Source: Forficula auricularia (lineage: Eukaryota; Arthropoda; Insecta; Dermaptera; Forficulidae). Taken from it: a stretch of DNA of 64,000 bases. The position numbers and the translations under genes are program-made. The notes beneath the pieces were generated by a model. It did no database searches. It had not been told where the DNA came from and was given only the letters and a program-made list of their open reading frames with translations. The stretch lies in contig JALMQS010000913.1 of NCBI GenBank assembly GCA_024734495.1, forward strand, positions 1-64,000, read 5' to 3'. Position 1 is the first letter of the stretch, and each line of letters opens with the position of its first letter. Of this stretch, positions 19,780 through 30,531 are shown piece after piece.

Positions 19780-22765
19780 ACATACTTTTCATATAGTAGA
19801 AAATACTTTTCCGATATCAGTAGATGGAATTATAGGTCTGGATTTATTAGAAAATTTTAAAGCGAAGATCGATTGCGGCGAGAGAAGAATTGAAATTGGG
19901 GGAGTTAATATACAACTAGAGGGTAGACGAGTGGAAGAAACAGCAAAAAAAAAGGTGAGATTAAAAGCAAGGGCAATTAATATAGTCCAGATTAATACTA
20001 CAGGAAATGGGGAGGGACTAATCGAGCAGCAAGAATTAGATGAAGGCATTTTTATAGGAGCAAGTTTAGTAGATGCTAAGGACAAAAAATGTGTAATAAA
20101 TATATTGAATAATAATCAAAACGAAGTAGAAATTGAAGTACCGACATTAGAAATATGGGGAGGGAATTACGAGAAAGACGAACGTAATATTTTGCAAATA
20201 GGGTTAAGTGGAAATAGACTACAAAAGTTAAGGGAAAATTTAGAGTTGGAACATTTAAATAAGGAAGAAAAATATAAAATTTTAGAAATATGCGAAGAAT
20301 TTAACGACATTTTCTTTTTAAAAAATGATATTTTAACCAGCGTAAATCCAGAAGTAGCGGTTCATACGATACCAGTTGAGGCTAACCAACAGCCAATACA
20401 TCAGAAACAATATAGATTACCCCATGGACAAAAAGAAATAATAAAAGAAACATTAAAAGAATGGAAGAAAAACGGGGTTATTAAAGAATCAGTCTCACCA
20501 TGGAATTTCCCAATCTTGGTGGTACCAAAAAAACCTGACGCAAATGGACAGCCGAGGCACAGAGTAGTAGTGGATTTCAGGAAACTAAACGACGTCACGA
20601 TAGGGGATGCTTTCCCACTGCCAAATATAGGGGAGCTTTTAGAATCATTAGGAAATTCAAAATATTTTTCCACGCTAGATTTAGAGCAGGGCTATCATCA
20701 AATTTTAGTAGATGAAAGAGATCAGGAAAAAACAGCTTTCTCAACAGGGACGGGACATTTCGAGTTCAGGAAAATGCCTTTTGGATGTAAAAGATCAGCA
20801 CCAGCATTTCAAAGACTTATGAATAACGTATTATCAGGTTTGCAAGGTTTAAGTTGTTTAGTATTTCTAGACGATATAATAGTTTTTGGAGGATCCTTAG
20901 AAGAACATAATAAAAGATTAACAGAAATTTTTAAAAAATTAAGGGAATTTAATTTAAAAATAAAACCAAGTAAGTGTGAATTTCTTAGAAAAGAGGTCAT
21001 GTATTTGGGTCACCGAATATCACAAGAAGGAGTACAGCCAGATCTATCGAAAGTAGAAGCAGTTTTGAAATACCCAAGGCCGACCAACCACAAAGAGATT
21101 AGACAATTTTTGGGTTTAGCGGGATTTTACAGGCGCTTCGTTCAAAATTTTAGCAAGCTTAGCCAGCCTATAACTAAGTTATTAAAAAAGAATGAAAAAT
21201 TCGTGTGGGGGGCTAAGCAGGAGGAATCATTTGAGGAATTAAAAAAAAAACTTACTAGCTCACCAGTATTAATTCAGCCAGATATGAACAAACCGTTTAT
21301 ATTAACAACAGATGCTAGCGGATATGCTATAGGGGCGGTATTGAGCCAAGGGGAGGTCGGAAAAGATAAACCAATAAGCTATGCAAGCAGAACATTAAAT
21401 AAAGCAGAAATGAATTATTCAGTAATTGAACGGGAGTTAAAAGCGATCATATGGTCTGTAAGACATTACAGACATTATTTACTAGCTTCAAAATTTAAAA
21501 TAATAACGGATCATAGACCTTTAGTTTGGTTATTTAGTGTAAAGGACCCGGGGAGTAGATTGTTAAAATGGAGACTAAAACTCGAAGAATATGATTATGA
21601 GATTCACTACAAACCCGGTAAAGAAAATACAAATGCCGACGCGTTAAGCAGGATATTTAGTATTACTAATGAAAAAGAGGAAGAGATGTCAGAGGGTAAA
21701 AAGGCGACAATCTTACACGAATACCATGACGCACCAAGTGCAGGCCATTCAGGGATAAAAAAAACGATAGACCGAATCAAACAAGGGGGTTGGGGTTGGA
21801 AAGGTATGGATAAAGAAATAAAGGAATATATAGGAAAATGTGATTTATGTCAAAAAAACAAACTAGGAAAAATAGGGAGGGTGCCTCTAACGATAACTGA
21901 TAGTCCAGGGGAACCCATGCGGAAATGTGCAATTGATATTGTAGGACCGATATGTGAATCTAAGGCAGGGAATAAGTATATTTTAACCTTTCAAGATAAT
22001 TTTTCAAAATATTTAAAGGCAATACCAATTCCGAGCCAAGACGCGAATACAGTAGCAGAAAAATTTGTGACAGAAATAATTTGTGAATTAGGGGTTCCAA
22101 GTATGTTATTAAGTGACCAAGGTACCAATTTTTTGAGTCAAGTTTTTAAAGGAGTGTGCAAATTACTAAAAATAAAAAAATTACAAACAACTGCTTACAG
22201 ACCTCAGACTAACGGTGGTTTAGAACGGAGTCATGCAGTATTAGCAGCATATTTAAGAAATTATGTAAACAGAAATCAAGATGACTGGGATTCGTGGTTA
22301 CCATATGCAACATTTGCGTACAATAACTCAATACATTCAGCTACAAATTTTTCACCATATGAATTAATGTATGGAAGGAAAGCAAATTACCCATCGTCAT
22401 TAAGGGAAATAAGCTATTCGGATGGATATGAATCATATTTACAAGAGCTTAGGGAAAGATTAGGTCAAACAAACCAAATAGCGAAAGAGAACATGGAGAG
22501 GGCTAAAGTTAAAACAAAAAAAATATACGATAAAAATACAAAGGGAAAAGAATTCAAAGTGGGTCAAAAAGTACTTTTAAAAGCAGAAGCAGTCAGGCAG
22601 GGAAGATCGAAAAAAATAAGTGAACAATGGTTAGGACCGTACGAAGTGCAAGCAATAAATTCAGATACAAATATAACGATAAAAGCGAGAAGGAATAAAT
22701 TAATAAGGGTGCATAAAAACAGAGTAAAAGCCTATGTAAATTGCCTAAATAGGACAAAAAGGTAA
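19772..22765 (+). CDS. pol: Pol: reverse transcriptase, RNase H, integrase
   Basis: The frame is open from about 19766 to the stop at 22765 (944 codons from 19931). In order, numbered from 19931: end of the protease; reverse transcriptase at roughly 150-400 with LDLEQGYHQI and the catalytic FLDDIIVF at about 312; RNase H with TTDASG at about 459 and a TDHRPL block; integrase with an HHCC zinc finger (about 595-645) and the catalytic triad at about D667 (IDIVGP), D727 (SDQGTNF) and E763 (GGLERSH), 35 residues separating the last two; and a GPYEV-type C-terminal module near 902. The order RT-RNase H-integrase is that of Ty3/gypsy elements. Beyond the protease break I see no defect. Confidence 0.93.
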   Translation, partial: KIKHTFHIVENTFPISVDGIIGLDLLENFKAKIDCGERRIEIGGVNIQLEGRRVEETAKKKVRLKARAINIVQINTTGNGEGLIEQQELDEGIFIGASLVDAKDKKCVINILNNNQNEVEIEVPTLEIWGGNYEKDERNILQIGLSGNRLQKLRENLELEHLNKEEKYKILEICEEFNDIFFLKNDILTSVNPEVAVHTIPVEANQQPIHQKQYRLPHGQKEIIKETLKEWKKNGVIKESVSPWNFPILVVPKKPDANGQPRHRVVVDFRKLNDVTIGDAFPLPNIGELLESLGNSKYFSTLDLEQGYHQILVDERDQEKTAFSTGTGHFEFRKMPFGCKRSAPAFQRLMNNVLSGLQGLSCLVFLDDIIVFGGSLEEHNKRLTEIFKKLREFNLKIKPSKCEFLRKEVMYLGHRISQEGVQPDLSKVEAVLKYPRPTNHKEIRQFLGLAGFYRRFVQNFSKLSQPITKLLKKNEKFVWGAKQEESFEELKKKLTSSPVLIQPDMNKPFILTTDASGYAIGAVLSQGEVGKDKPISYASRTLNKAEMNYSVIERELKAIIWSVRHYRHYLLASKFKIITDHRPLVWLFSVKDPGSRLLKWRLKLEEYDYEIHYKPGKENTNADALSRIFSITNEKEEEMSEGKKATILHEYHDAPSAGHSGIKKTIDRIKQGGWGWKGMDKEIKEYIGKCDLCQKNKLGKIGRVPLTITDSPGEPMRKCAIDIVGPICESKAGNKYILTFQDNFSKYLKAIPIPSQDANTVAEKFVTEIICELGVPSMLLSDQGTNFLSQVFKGVCKLLKIKKLQTTAYRPQTNGGLERSHAVLAAYLRNYVNRNQDDWDSWLPYATFAYNNSIHSATNFSPYELMYGRKANYPSSLREISYSDGYESYLQELRERLGQTNQIAKENMERAKVKTKKIYDKNTKGKEFKVGQKVLLKAEAVRQGRSKKISEQWLGPYEVQAINSDTNITIKARRNKLIRVHKNRVKAYVNCLNRTKR

Positions 22766-23048
22766 CGGGAATGTTAACTGATATGATAGAAGAAAAGGAG
22801 TATATGATAAAACAAATCCTACCAGAGGAAAAGGTTAGGGAGTAAAGGGGACTAATAAATTTCGTAGGGACGACTGCAAAGGCACTATTTGGAACTATGG
22901 ATGCGGAAGATGCAGAATATTATGACACTCAAATAAAGCAGATTAAGGGATAATCAGGAAAAATTGGTTGATTTAGCAAAAAGGAGAATACGTCTAGTGA
23001 ATGCGAAATTATTAAATATGGATCAGGGTCTGGAGGAAATTAGGACAA
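22766..23048 (+). pseudogene. Envelope N-terminal region, broken
   Basis: This stretch should encode the first subunit's end, the cleavage site and the fusion peptide. A segment resembling the baculovirus F fusion peptide (GLINFVGTTAKALFGTMD) is visible at about 22849-22902. An in-frame TAA sits two codons upstream of it (22843-22845). The frame then changes near 22950, again near 22979 (A run), and again just before 23049 (A and T runs). The upstream part is too short for a complete first subunit. I describe the lesions only. Confidence 0.75.
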
Positions 23049-24410
23049 ATGAAAAAAATTTTAAAAAGAGCTGGGGATGAAATTAGGATGAAAATTAATC
23101 AAATGATAAATCAAACGGAGGTTGAGCGAGTAATAAACGAAGTTAGGGAAGATCTCAATGAACATTTAGCTATTTTAAGTATAATTATTCAAGAATGTCA
23201 GGCCGAACTAGACGAATTAATAACTTGTATCAATGGAATTAGTAGGGGACACAGTTGTGCGGGAGTAATATCTCCAGAAAGGTTAATGAAGGAAGCGTTA
23301 CTCGCGCTGCCATACTTAGGGAATTATAGATTTCCAGTGGATCTAATAACTCGTAATACTTACGCTTTAAATGAACTAACTAGCATATCAGCATATCTAT
23401 CAGGCGACAAATTAATGGTAATTAGTAAGATTCCAATTGTAGAGCCAGAAGAATTCAAAACATACAAAATCTATCCAGTACCAGCTAAGTTGGCAAATGC
23501 ACATTACATATACATAAGAAAAAGTGAACCATATCTAATAGTGAATGAAAAGGGAATAGAATTTTTAACTTTAGATAATTGGGAATGGGAAAAATGTAAG
23601 AGCGTCAGGGGAAATTTGAAGGTATGCAAGAAAGAGCAAGAATTTAGGACAGTACAAAACTTCAAAACATGTAGTGTGTTAATGCTTTTGCATCCTCAAG
23701 ACGAGGAGACGAAGATTGTTTGCAAAAGGGAAATGAACGTTATAAATTTGGAGAATATTTACATTCAAAAATTAGTCGAACCGAACCAATGGATTTTTGT
23801 TTCACCTACGACAGCCAGAGCAAACTTAATGTGTGAGTTGAATCAAGTGAGGAGCTTGGAATTAAAAGGAGTAGGGAGATTAAGACTAGAAAAAGGTTGC
23901 GAGTTAAGAGTTCAGGGAAGAACTTTAAAAGCAGAAAGAAATTTTAAACCAGCAAGGATGGAAAAAATACTGCCTGAACTCAACCTAGTCGAATTAATTG
24001 ATGATAGAGGAAGTTTTGTGGAACCTGAAGAGGAATACCTTAAAGGTAGTGCATTCACCAAGATAACCCACAGTGAAGTGAATCCCAACAGTTTAAGTGA
24101 GTTAAGTGAGGATTTAGAAGATTTTAAGGAGAAGTTAAAATCTCAAAACGAGTTTAAAATATATAAAAGTGTGTCAATCAGTTCCTTAAGTGTAACTACT
24201 ATCCTTTTTGCTATGTTAATATTATTTGTTTTATATAAATGGAGGAAACCAAAGGTAAATTTATCATGTTTTAAGAGAAATTCAAAGGAAGTAAAAGAAA
24301 GTAAGATAGAAATGGGCGATATTGAGCAAAATAAAGACAAGGGACTGGAGACAAAACCATCAGTAAATATAAGAAAAGTAAAAACTTCCCAAGAAACTCA
24401 AACCAGATGA
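23049..24410 (+). CDS. env: Errantivirus envelope, C-terminal subunit (F-like)
   Basis: The frame has 453 codons. It lacks the signal peptide, cleavage site and fusion peptide, which lie broken upstream. A coiled-coil-like polar stretch occupies the first ~60 residues, followed by a cysteine-bearing ectodomain. A single membrane-spanning segment lies at about 376-398 (VTTILFAMLILFVLY), then a basic cytoplasmic tail of ~55 residues. The arrangement fits the F-type envelope shared by insect errantiviruses and baculoviruses, which mediates fusion at the cell membrane. As written it starts inside the protein, so I consider it part of a defective env. It ends ~240 bases before the polypurine tract. 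Confidence 0.8.
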   Translation: MKKILKRAGDEIRMKINQMINQTEVERVINEVREDLNEHLAILSIIIQECQAELDELITCINGISRGHSCAGVISPERLMKEALLALPYLGNYRFPVDLITRNTYALNELTSISAYLSGDKLMVISKIPIVEPEEFKTYKIYPVPAKLANAHYIYIRKSEPYLIVNEKGIEFLTLDNWEWEKCKSVRGNLKVCKKEQEFRTVQNFKTCSVLMLLHPQDEETKIVCKREMNVINLENIYIQKLVEPNQWIFVSPTTARANLMCELNQVRSLELKGVGRLRLEKGCELRVQGRTLKAERNFKPARMEKILPELNLVELIDDRGSFVEPEEEYLKGSAFTKITHSEVNPNSLSELSEDLEDFKEKLKSQNEFKIYKSVSISSLSVTTILFAMLILFVLYKWRKPKVNLSCFKRNSKEVKESKIEMGDIEQNKDKGLETKPSVNIRKVKTSQETQTR

Positions 24411-24646
24411 ACAATGTTAACAGTTTAAGTCTTAGCGTATGTTTGTTTGCATGTTAGGATATAAGATGATAATTTTTTTTGTTAATTAGATAATAGAGCT
24501 TAAGAGGCAATTTGTTATTTAATAAAGTCAAATGTGAACAAGCTTTGCGACAGTAAATATGCCCTATTTAATGTCACAAAGAAATAGTACACCAGTAAGG
24601 TAAAATAAAATTGAAATCCTTTTAGCATGTCATTTTCTTTTTTTTT

Positions 24647-24657
24647 AAGGGGGGAGG
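24647..24657 (+). other. Polypurine tract
   Basis: AAGGGGGGAGG lies directly upstream of the 3' LTR, the primer position for plus-strand DNA synthesis. Confidence 0.8.
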
Positions 24658-24659
24658 TT

Positions 24660-25473
24660 TGTCACGAGGTGAGCCGGACAATTCATGGGAGATTTGAAAT
24701 TGGAATATCATTTCATCTTACATATGGCAGGCATATGTTTGTTTCAGGAAATCAATGCTTTTGTTACGCAAAGCGAGGGGGGTCTTTAAGAGTCTTTAGA
24801 TGGTCAAGGGGAGACAGGGATGAAAGACAGTTTGATCTCTAAATGAACGACCATCAACCAATAAATTAGGGCAGTTTAAGGGGACGGACATGATTTCGAA
24901 TTTCAAATTACCAGATGTGGACCAAGGACGAGCGTGAGAAATTCATTTAAGAAATAGACCAATTTCAAAATGTCATATGCCTTAGATTTTAAAGAGATAT
25001 ATTGTTTTTGTTTTGGAAAGGGGAGTAGAATAGTTTTTCAACCATTATAATTACATATGCAGATAAACTGCCTTTATTTTAACACATGTTAACACACATA
25101 CATAAACGATGTCTAGTATAAAAGGCATTAGACGGAGCTGGAGGTCACTCTCGCCCGGAACTCGAATATAACATCACATTATCTCAATTCGATGTATCAA
25201 TCAATGTAAACTTACTAATTTTGATCACTATTTGTTAAACTCAACTGTACTCGACAATATTAACTTCTGTTGCAATAAACTCTCATATTTATAAAGTAAT
25301 CTATACTTTTATTGAAGTTTATTATCCTGGAACCCGAACCTTTTCTATCAGCAGACCACAGCGCCTACGGTAGTGCCACCACTACTTCGAGCTTCGCTGA
25401 CGTCTACAAAATAAATACTGGGAAAAGCTCTGTTTTGGCTAGCTTGTAGTCAAAAGCCAACGAGCCCTCAACA
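24660..25473 (+). repeat. 3' LTR
   Basis: 814 bp, near-identical to 17384-18200, with the same TATAAAA (25117-25123) and polyadenylation region. Confidence 0.93.
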
Positions 25474-25533
25474 GTGACAACCGCCCACAAGAACAAGAAG
25501 CAGAGGAAGGCCAAAAAAAGATGACATCAATCT
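25474..25533 (+). other. GC-rich lysine-rich frame after the LTR, possible host exon end
   Basis: Directly after the LTR the plus strand reads VTTAHKNKKQRKAKKR then TGA, with mostly G/C third positions (ACC GCC CAC AAG AAC AAG AAG). This is unlike the surrounding AT-rich DNA. It could be the C-terminus of a host gene interrupted by the LTR element, or an unrelated scrap. The left LTR flank shows no matching coding sequence. Confidence 0.3.
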
Positions 25534-25886
25534 TTTGTCACCGGCTAATTTATAAATTGGAAGAACAGGCTCCTATTAAGAAGAAGAAGAAGAGTATTTA
25601 TTCATTTTATCTAAAAATTATCAAGTGTCCGGTTTTTTTTCTGTTGAGTGTATATATCAATTAAAAATAATGATTATATGATGTAATAATAGATCTCCTT
25701 CATAATGTTTTGTAAAGGCACTCATTAACCATCATATATATAATTTATCAGATTTCCTACAATCGTCAGAATCCCTATATATTAAATTCACTCAAACGTC
25801 AAAAAATTGTTCTTGTTCTTTTTGCATATTCGTCTTTAATTGGAATGTTTGTAACGTTCTGAAAAATCATTTTCGAGTTACATTTT
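25534..25886. other. AT-rich spacer
   Basis: A short AGAAGAAGAAG tract (about 25580-25595) and AT-rich sequence; no gene. Confidence 0.5.
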
Positions 25887-26042
25887 TTTACCAAACAGAG
25901 TATGGCCAAATAGTGTAATCGTGAATGGAAAAATTGTCTTTTGGTTCGTTTTTTAGAAATATTTAAAAAACGGCTGAAACTATTTTGATAAAAAAATTGA
26001 GCGAATCCATGTAGTTTTAGTCTACGGGAAAGCTTTATAAAG
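25887..26042 (+). repeat. Family B, 5' part (copy B3, interrupted)
   Basis: A diverged match to the B1/B2 start: TTTACCAAACAGAGTATGG, then AAACGGCTGAAACTATTTTG. It stops at 26042, where hAT family G begins. Its continuation is at 40959. Confidence 0.7.
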
Positions 26043-26940
26043 CAGGGGTGTTCAACCTTTTGGCTTACACGGGCCGCATTTGAAGAAAAACCAAAAGCCT
26101 CGTGAGGCATATAAAATATAATAATTCTATTGATATTTCTAAATAAAAAAAGATAGTTAATAATGTAGAATAATGTAATCCACCATGACAAAGAAGCAAA
26201 ACTGTCATAGGACAATAATATTTGATTTCTATTCCTTCAGAATATTGTTTTTAAATTATTTAGCACTTGAAAAGTTTTAATTAATGAAATAATAAATATT
26301 TATATAAATGTAAATATGAGATGAAGGATTGTTTTTAAATATTCGAAACTTCATTATGTTTTTACCTGAAAGCTGGCCAAGTAACACTTCACTCACTTCG
26401 CTTTAGTGAATTTTATTCTTGAAAATAGCTTTATGCACCTATATATAAATTGAATATGATGCCGATAGTAATAGATTTAAATTTTCTTGGAAAATCATAA
26501 GATGGTGTCATCTATTACAGATGTTCCACAAACTATATAAGATAAAAAAATAATGAAGTTTCGAATATTTAAAAATTCTTTTCTTCTCATATTTAAATTT
26601 TCTAAAATTTTATTATTTCAGTAATTGTATATGTTACGACACTAACCAAGTCTATAGTTATCATTCTAGTATCTATAAGGAGACAATGAATTGAGGGTTT
26701 CTATAACAATCAAAATTAATTGATAATTTCTCTCCGGGTCTAAAACTTGTCAGGACTTGTCTTTTAGATCTTTGCACGTTCTTACATGTCAATAGATAAT
26801 GGATAGTCAGAGATTATCATATCCGTGACTCTATTAAAAAATAAATTATCATTTATTTTTTAAAAGGGTCACGCATATAATAATCACTAATATAATAATT
26901 ACCATTCCTCATATCCTTTTTAATCCCATTCAATTTAGAC

Positions 26941-27775
26941 CAGGGCTGCCCAACCAGTGACGCGATATAAAGATCCATAAAAATTCCTTAAAACATTGAG
27001 ATTTATATGTAGATACTGAAAAACACACAACAATTTGACCTGATAATTTTTTTCTTTAAAATATGAAATCTGCAAATCTACTGTAGAAGCTTTCGAAAAA
27101 TAAAATTTCTACTTGCAAAGTTTCTGATTGAATGTTCTTGAACAATAATTATATAGCGATCTGAAAGAAAAATTGAATATTCTTTACAAGAAATCATAAA
27201 TTGGTGTCATCTATTAAATTCGATGGAATGGAATATTTTTAATTATATCTCAGAGGGGTTGTTTTCACCCCCTCGGGAATCGAACCCGAGTGCCAGCAAC
27301 AGCAATCCGGGACACCTGGCCACCTGCAGGATGCGAACCTCTCTGACGTGTATGTACACGCGTAAATATTCCATTCCATCGAATTTAATAGATAACACCA
27401 ACTTATGATTTCTTGTAAAGAATATTCAATTTCTTGTAAATATGAATCTATTACCATCGGCAAATTAATATCTTTTATGAATATTCTTTCTTTATTAGAA
27501 TTGTATATTAATTATCTAGCCAGGAAAAAATGAAAACAAATACTAATATATAATATCACTTTCTGTAAGTATGTAGATTTAAGTATGTATTTACATATAC
27601 GAGAAGCTATTTTCAAGTATAAAATTTACAAAAAGTAAAATTAGAAGCTCACTATGAGCTAAAAAAATAATAAAGTTCTAATTTCTACATTATTAACTAT
27701 CTTTTTTTGAATAACAAATATCAATAGAATTATAATATTTTATCTCCGCCCCAGAAACATTTGTTTGTGGCCCGT
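26941..27775 (+). mobile_element. Shorter hAT family G copy
   Basis: It starts CAGGGCTGCCCAACCAGTG and ends with a degraded GTGGCCCGTGTATTC at about 27758-27772. The internal order matches 53374-55311 with large deletions. A palindrome (27172-27430) has inserted into it. Confidence 0.6.
27172..27430 (-). repeat. Palindrome with a tRNA-like B box
   Basis: The arms 27172-27240 and 27364-27430 are reverse complements (AATTGAATATTCTTTAC / GTAAAGAATATTCAATT). The core on the minus strand has CTCGGGTTCGATTCCCGAG (27272-27290), a perfect RNA polymerase III B box in a stem, with a weaker A-box-like TGGCCAGGTG upstream. A right half of a related unit lies at about 28085-28195. It may be a tRNA-derived SINE core caught in a foldback. 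Confidence 0.5.
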
Positions 27776-27794
27776 GTATTCAAAAGTTTTAAAG

Positions 27795-28010
27795 TAAAGA
27801 AAATTTTTGAAATTTTTTTAGAAATTTTTAAAATTTAAAATATATAATACTAGGTAGGTTTCACATAAATAAAAGATCAGATGCTTGTTTAGCACGACTC
27901 TATATATATTTCGGAGTATAAGCCCATCTTCAGGAGTTCACAAAGGAGACTGATTTTAAATTTTAAAAAGTTTCTAAAAAAAATTTCAAAAATTTTATTT
28001 ACTCTAAAAT
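27795..28010. repeat. AT-rich palindrome with a hammerhead-like core
   Basis: The arms 27795-27845 and 27957-28008 (GAAATTTTTTTAGAAATTTT and its reverse) enclose a segment with a hammerhead-like motif at 27896-27933. Confidence 0.6.
27896..27933 (-). ncRNA. Hammerhead-like motif
   Basis: Minus strand: CTGAAGA, a weak stem II (GGGCTTATACTCC), GAAA, TATATATAGAGTC. The boxes and spacing fit; stem II is poor. Confidence 0.45.
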
Positions 28011-28197
28011 GTTTCACCAAAAACCTACACCATGCTCCCTTAACAAAACCCCTGGTTTAAATAAAAGTAATTGAGTGTTTCGAATTTTAAAGAGATTCAA
28101 AATTCGGAGGGCAATGGAATGACTTTTCCAAACCTTCTGACATGTACTTAAAATTAATCCATTCCATCGGATTTAATAGATGACGCTCTCTTATGAT

Positions 28198-29017
28198 TCC
28201 CCCCCCCCCCTCAGACCACTCCAGCACCCCCACCTTTCCACACCGTTCCCAACCCCCGCCCGTACCCCATCCCATGCCCTCCGACCCTGCGCACCACACC
28301 CCCGCCTAGACCCTGGACCCCCCTCACCCCCACCCTACTCCGTCTCACTCCTCACCCCACCCCCATTCCATCCCCACACCCACACCCCGCACCCAGTTTT
28401 TGCATTTCTAGCCTTCTAGTGACCCACAAATTATATATACAAAATTTGGTTGAGATTGGCCCAAGAGAAAGAATTTTCATTTTTTCACCCCCCCCCTCAT
28501 TTTGGATGGTTAGTTTTTGCATTTCTAGCTATCTAGAGGCCCAGAGATTATGTATACAAAATTTGGTTGAGTTTGCTCCAAGGGCAAGAATTTACATTTT
28601 TTCACCCCTCCCTTTTTTGGGGGAAATTTTTTAAACAAAAGTTGTCAGAAATCACATCCCCTACAACTTTGATTATTATAAAATTTGCCGTAGATTTAAT
28701 AGTTTAGGAGTTATTTGATAATTTTCATTCGTGCGCCCCCCAAACCCCCTTCTGGAGTCAAAATATCAAAACGTTATATAGCTAGAAACGTAAGTTAGAA
28801 GTCATCTGATGTAAATATGAAATTTCATAATAATCCCTTCAGTCGTTTTTACGTGAATCGTGAGCAACTTTTCGGAAACCACTGAAACAGACATACAGAC
28901 AGACAGGAATTTTGTTGAGGGTGTTTTCGTTCATAACTTTGTTTGGAACGTGTGCAACCAAAATTTGGCGTGATTTGGAGCAATGTACAGACAAAACTTT
29001 AATTTTATATATATAGA
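28198..29017 (-). mobile_element. Non-autonomous Helitron, family I (copy I1)
   Basis: The 5' end on the minus strand is TCTATATATATAAAATTAA (29017 leftwards), followed by CTGTCTGTCTG-type repeats, two ~115-base minisatellite units, and a C-rich tract (28198-28400). The 3' hairpin is missing, so the copy is truncated. The proline-rich frame in the C-rich tract is not a gene. Confidence 0.7.
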
Positions 29018-29024
29018 TTAATAT

Positions 29025-29335
29025 TTCCAAAAAGTGAATTAGTGAATTGTAAAGCCAGGAGTATTTGTTTCTGGGTAGAAATTTTTTTATAAAATTTTAA
29101 ATAAAGGGACATTAAATTTTTCTTTCAGTTCAATCTCTGATTGCAGTTTTATACATTGAATCAGAAAGTTTGCAGGTAAAATATTTATATCCAATAAAAA
29201 TGGAGTCAAAATATGTCACAATTGCGATTATTTTTTTCGAAATCTTGATATATTTTTTCACATTAAAAATTGAAAATCTTCCCTATTATTCTTCGAAAAT
29301 TTTTGGGATGATTTTCCAATTTCTACTCTCGTGGG
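29025..29335 (-). repeat. hAT family G internal fragment
   Basis: Reverse match to about 53520-53800 of the intact G copy, including CAAACTTTCTGATT and TTTTTATTGGA-type blocks. It partly duplicates sequence also present at 40640-40790, so it is a separate copy from the outer split element. Confidence 0.55.
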
Positions 29336-30418
29336 TTGGAAAGTCCTAGTGTAGAGCTTCATACGCCTTTAAATACTTTTTTGAACTCATAAACCTTCTC
29401 ACAATCCTCATTTTTGACATGCATAGATGCTTACATAATAAATAATAAAAACTTATAATTTAAAAATCCTGGCTGCACTTTCTGCAAATTTTGGGGATTT
29501 AGCAATTTCGTATCATTGATTGGTTTGAGCTAGAAAATAGAAACTTCATTCAAAACTTATTTATATAAGCTTTTGTGCCGAATTTTAGTTCATTCTAGAT
29601 CTTCCTATATACCGTTACGATTTTTTCTCATTTTTCACCCGAAAGATCTAAAGCTAGGGACCCTATTTTCTTTTTCCAACGGAAATACAAACATTTTGCT
29701 CCAGAATTTTTTTTTATACCTTACATTCTTGAGTTATCATTTATATTGAAATCTAGACATTTGAAAAAATGTTTGATCATTATTTTCCCCTTGGTTCAAA
29801 CATCAGTAAAGATGAATAAATTGTAAAATTAAAATTTTTTCGATTCTTTGGAATCTTAATGAGCTGCGCTTCCCGAGTGTACTGAGCAAATGTTTTCGAA
29901 TATATAAAATATACTTATGCATTCAAAAAATAATTATTCGTTTTTGGACAGTGATTTAGTGAAATACGTATTGATATATTTCAATTCATGATCTGATTTA
30001 TATAATAAATTTTGAAAAATCATTACTTATAAATTTTAATTATTTTTTATTTATTATTTTTTTTACTAAACATTTATATAATTAATAATTATATAGATTA
30101 TAAAAATAGTACCCGAATTAAAAAAAAAAGTCTTTTGATAATGCGAAATCTAATAGATAATATTTATTCGGATTCACATATTTTGTATATAATTTTATCA
30201 TTTTCACGGAAAATAAGAAATAGTAAACATTTCTTCTTATGAATTTATCTCTTAATGAAAGTATAATAGAATATTTCTGATTGTCTCTTGTGGAATTATG
30301 CGAACCAATTATTATTTGTCTTTCCAGCGGAGAGACGCGGGCCAAGAAGCGGCTTCCAGTGCAGCAGAAGACCGCCCGGGAACAGATATTGAGGCAAGAA
30401 GAATCTTCATTTCTTTTC
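29336..30418. other. AT-rich spacer with one GC-rich tract
   Basis: Nothing recognised except the possible exon at 30328-30400. The sequence shows no repeat partner in the window. Confidence 0.45.
30328..30400 (+). other. Possible host exon
   Basis: A pyrimidine-rich TTTGTCTTTCCAG (a good splice acceptor) leads into a GC-rich open stretch reading SGETRAKKRLPVQQKTAREQ, then ILRQEE, with many G/C third positions. The frame runs on into AT-rich sequence and no clear donor is visible. I cannot name a protein. It could also be a fragment of a captured gene. Confidence 0.35.
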
Positions 30419-30531
30419 GAATTATTAAATATATACCTAAATAAATATTCCTTTACTTATTAGCAATTTCATCAAATCTATTGACATATAGATACATTTT
30501 CTTGACAGCTAAGTTGTTTTTACTTTACCAT

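Larger units (their letters stand above)
17384..25473 (+). mobile_element. Errantivirus-like LTR element (Ty3/gypsy type) with env
   Basis: Two LTRs of 817 and 814 bp start TGTCACGAGG and end CCTCAACA. They differ at only about five places that I can see, so the insertion is recent. Between them lie a primer-binding region, gag, protease-pol, an envelope remnant and a polypurine tract. The order and the baculovirus-F-like envelope are those of insect endogenous retroviruses. The flanking four bases (GTAT left, GTGA right) do not form a clean target duplication. Protease and env are broken, so this copy is not self-sufficient as written. Confidence 0.93.

Noticed and set aside
19766..19780. 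Programmed frameshift between protease and pol
   Set aside because: The break splits the protease domain itself, so both products would be useless; a homopolymer length change is simpler.
24627..24842. Frame of 71 codons at the 3' LTR (and 17321-17566 at the 5' LTR)
   Set aside because: Both lie in LTR sequence and differ only in the flank; no known LTR product matches.
25799..26215. 138-codon minus-strand frame as a gene
   Set aside because: It crosses the junction of a family B copy and a hAT end, so it is a chance frame over two repeats.
28180..28419. Proline-rich plus-strand frame
   Set aside because: Same cause: C-rich tract of a Helitron copy.
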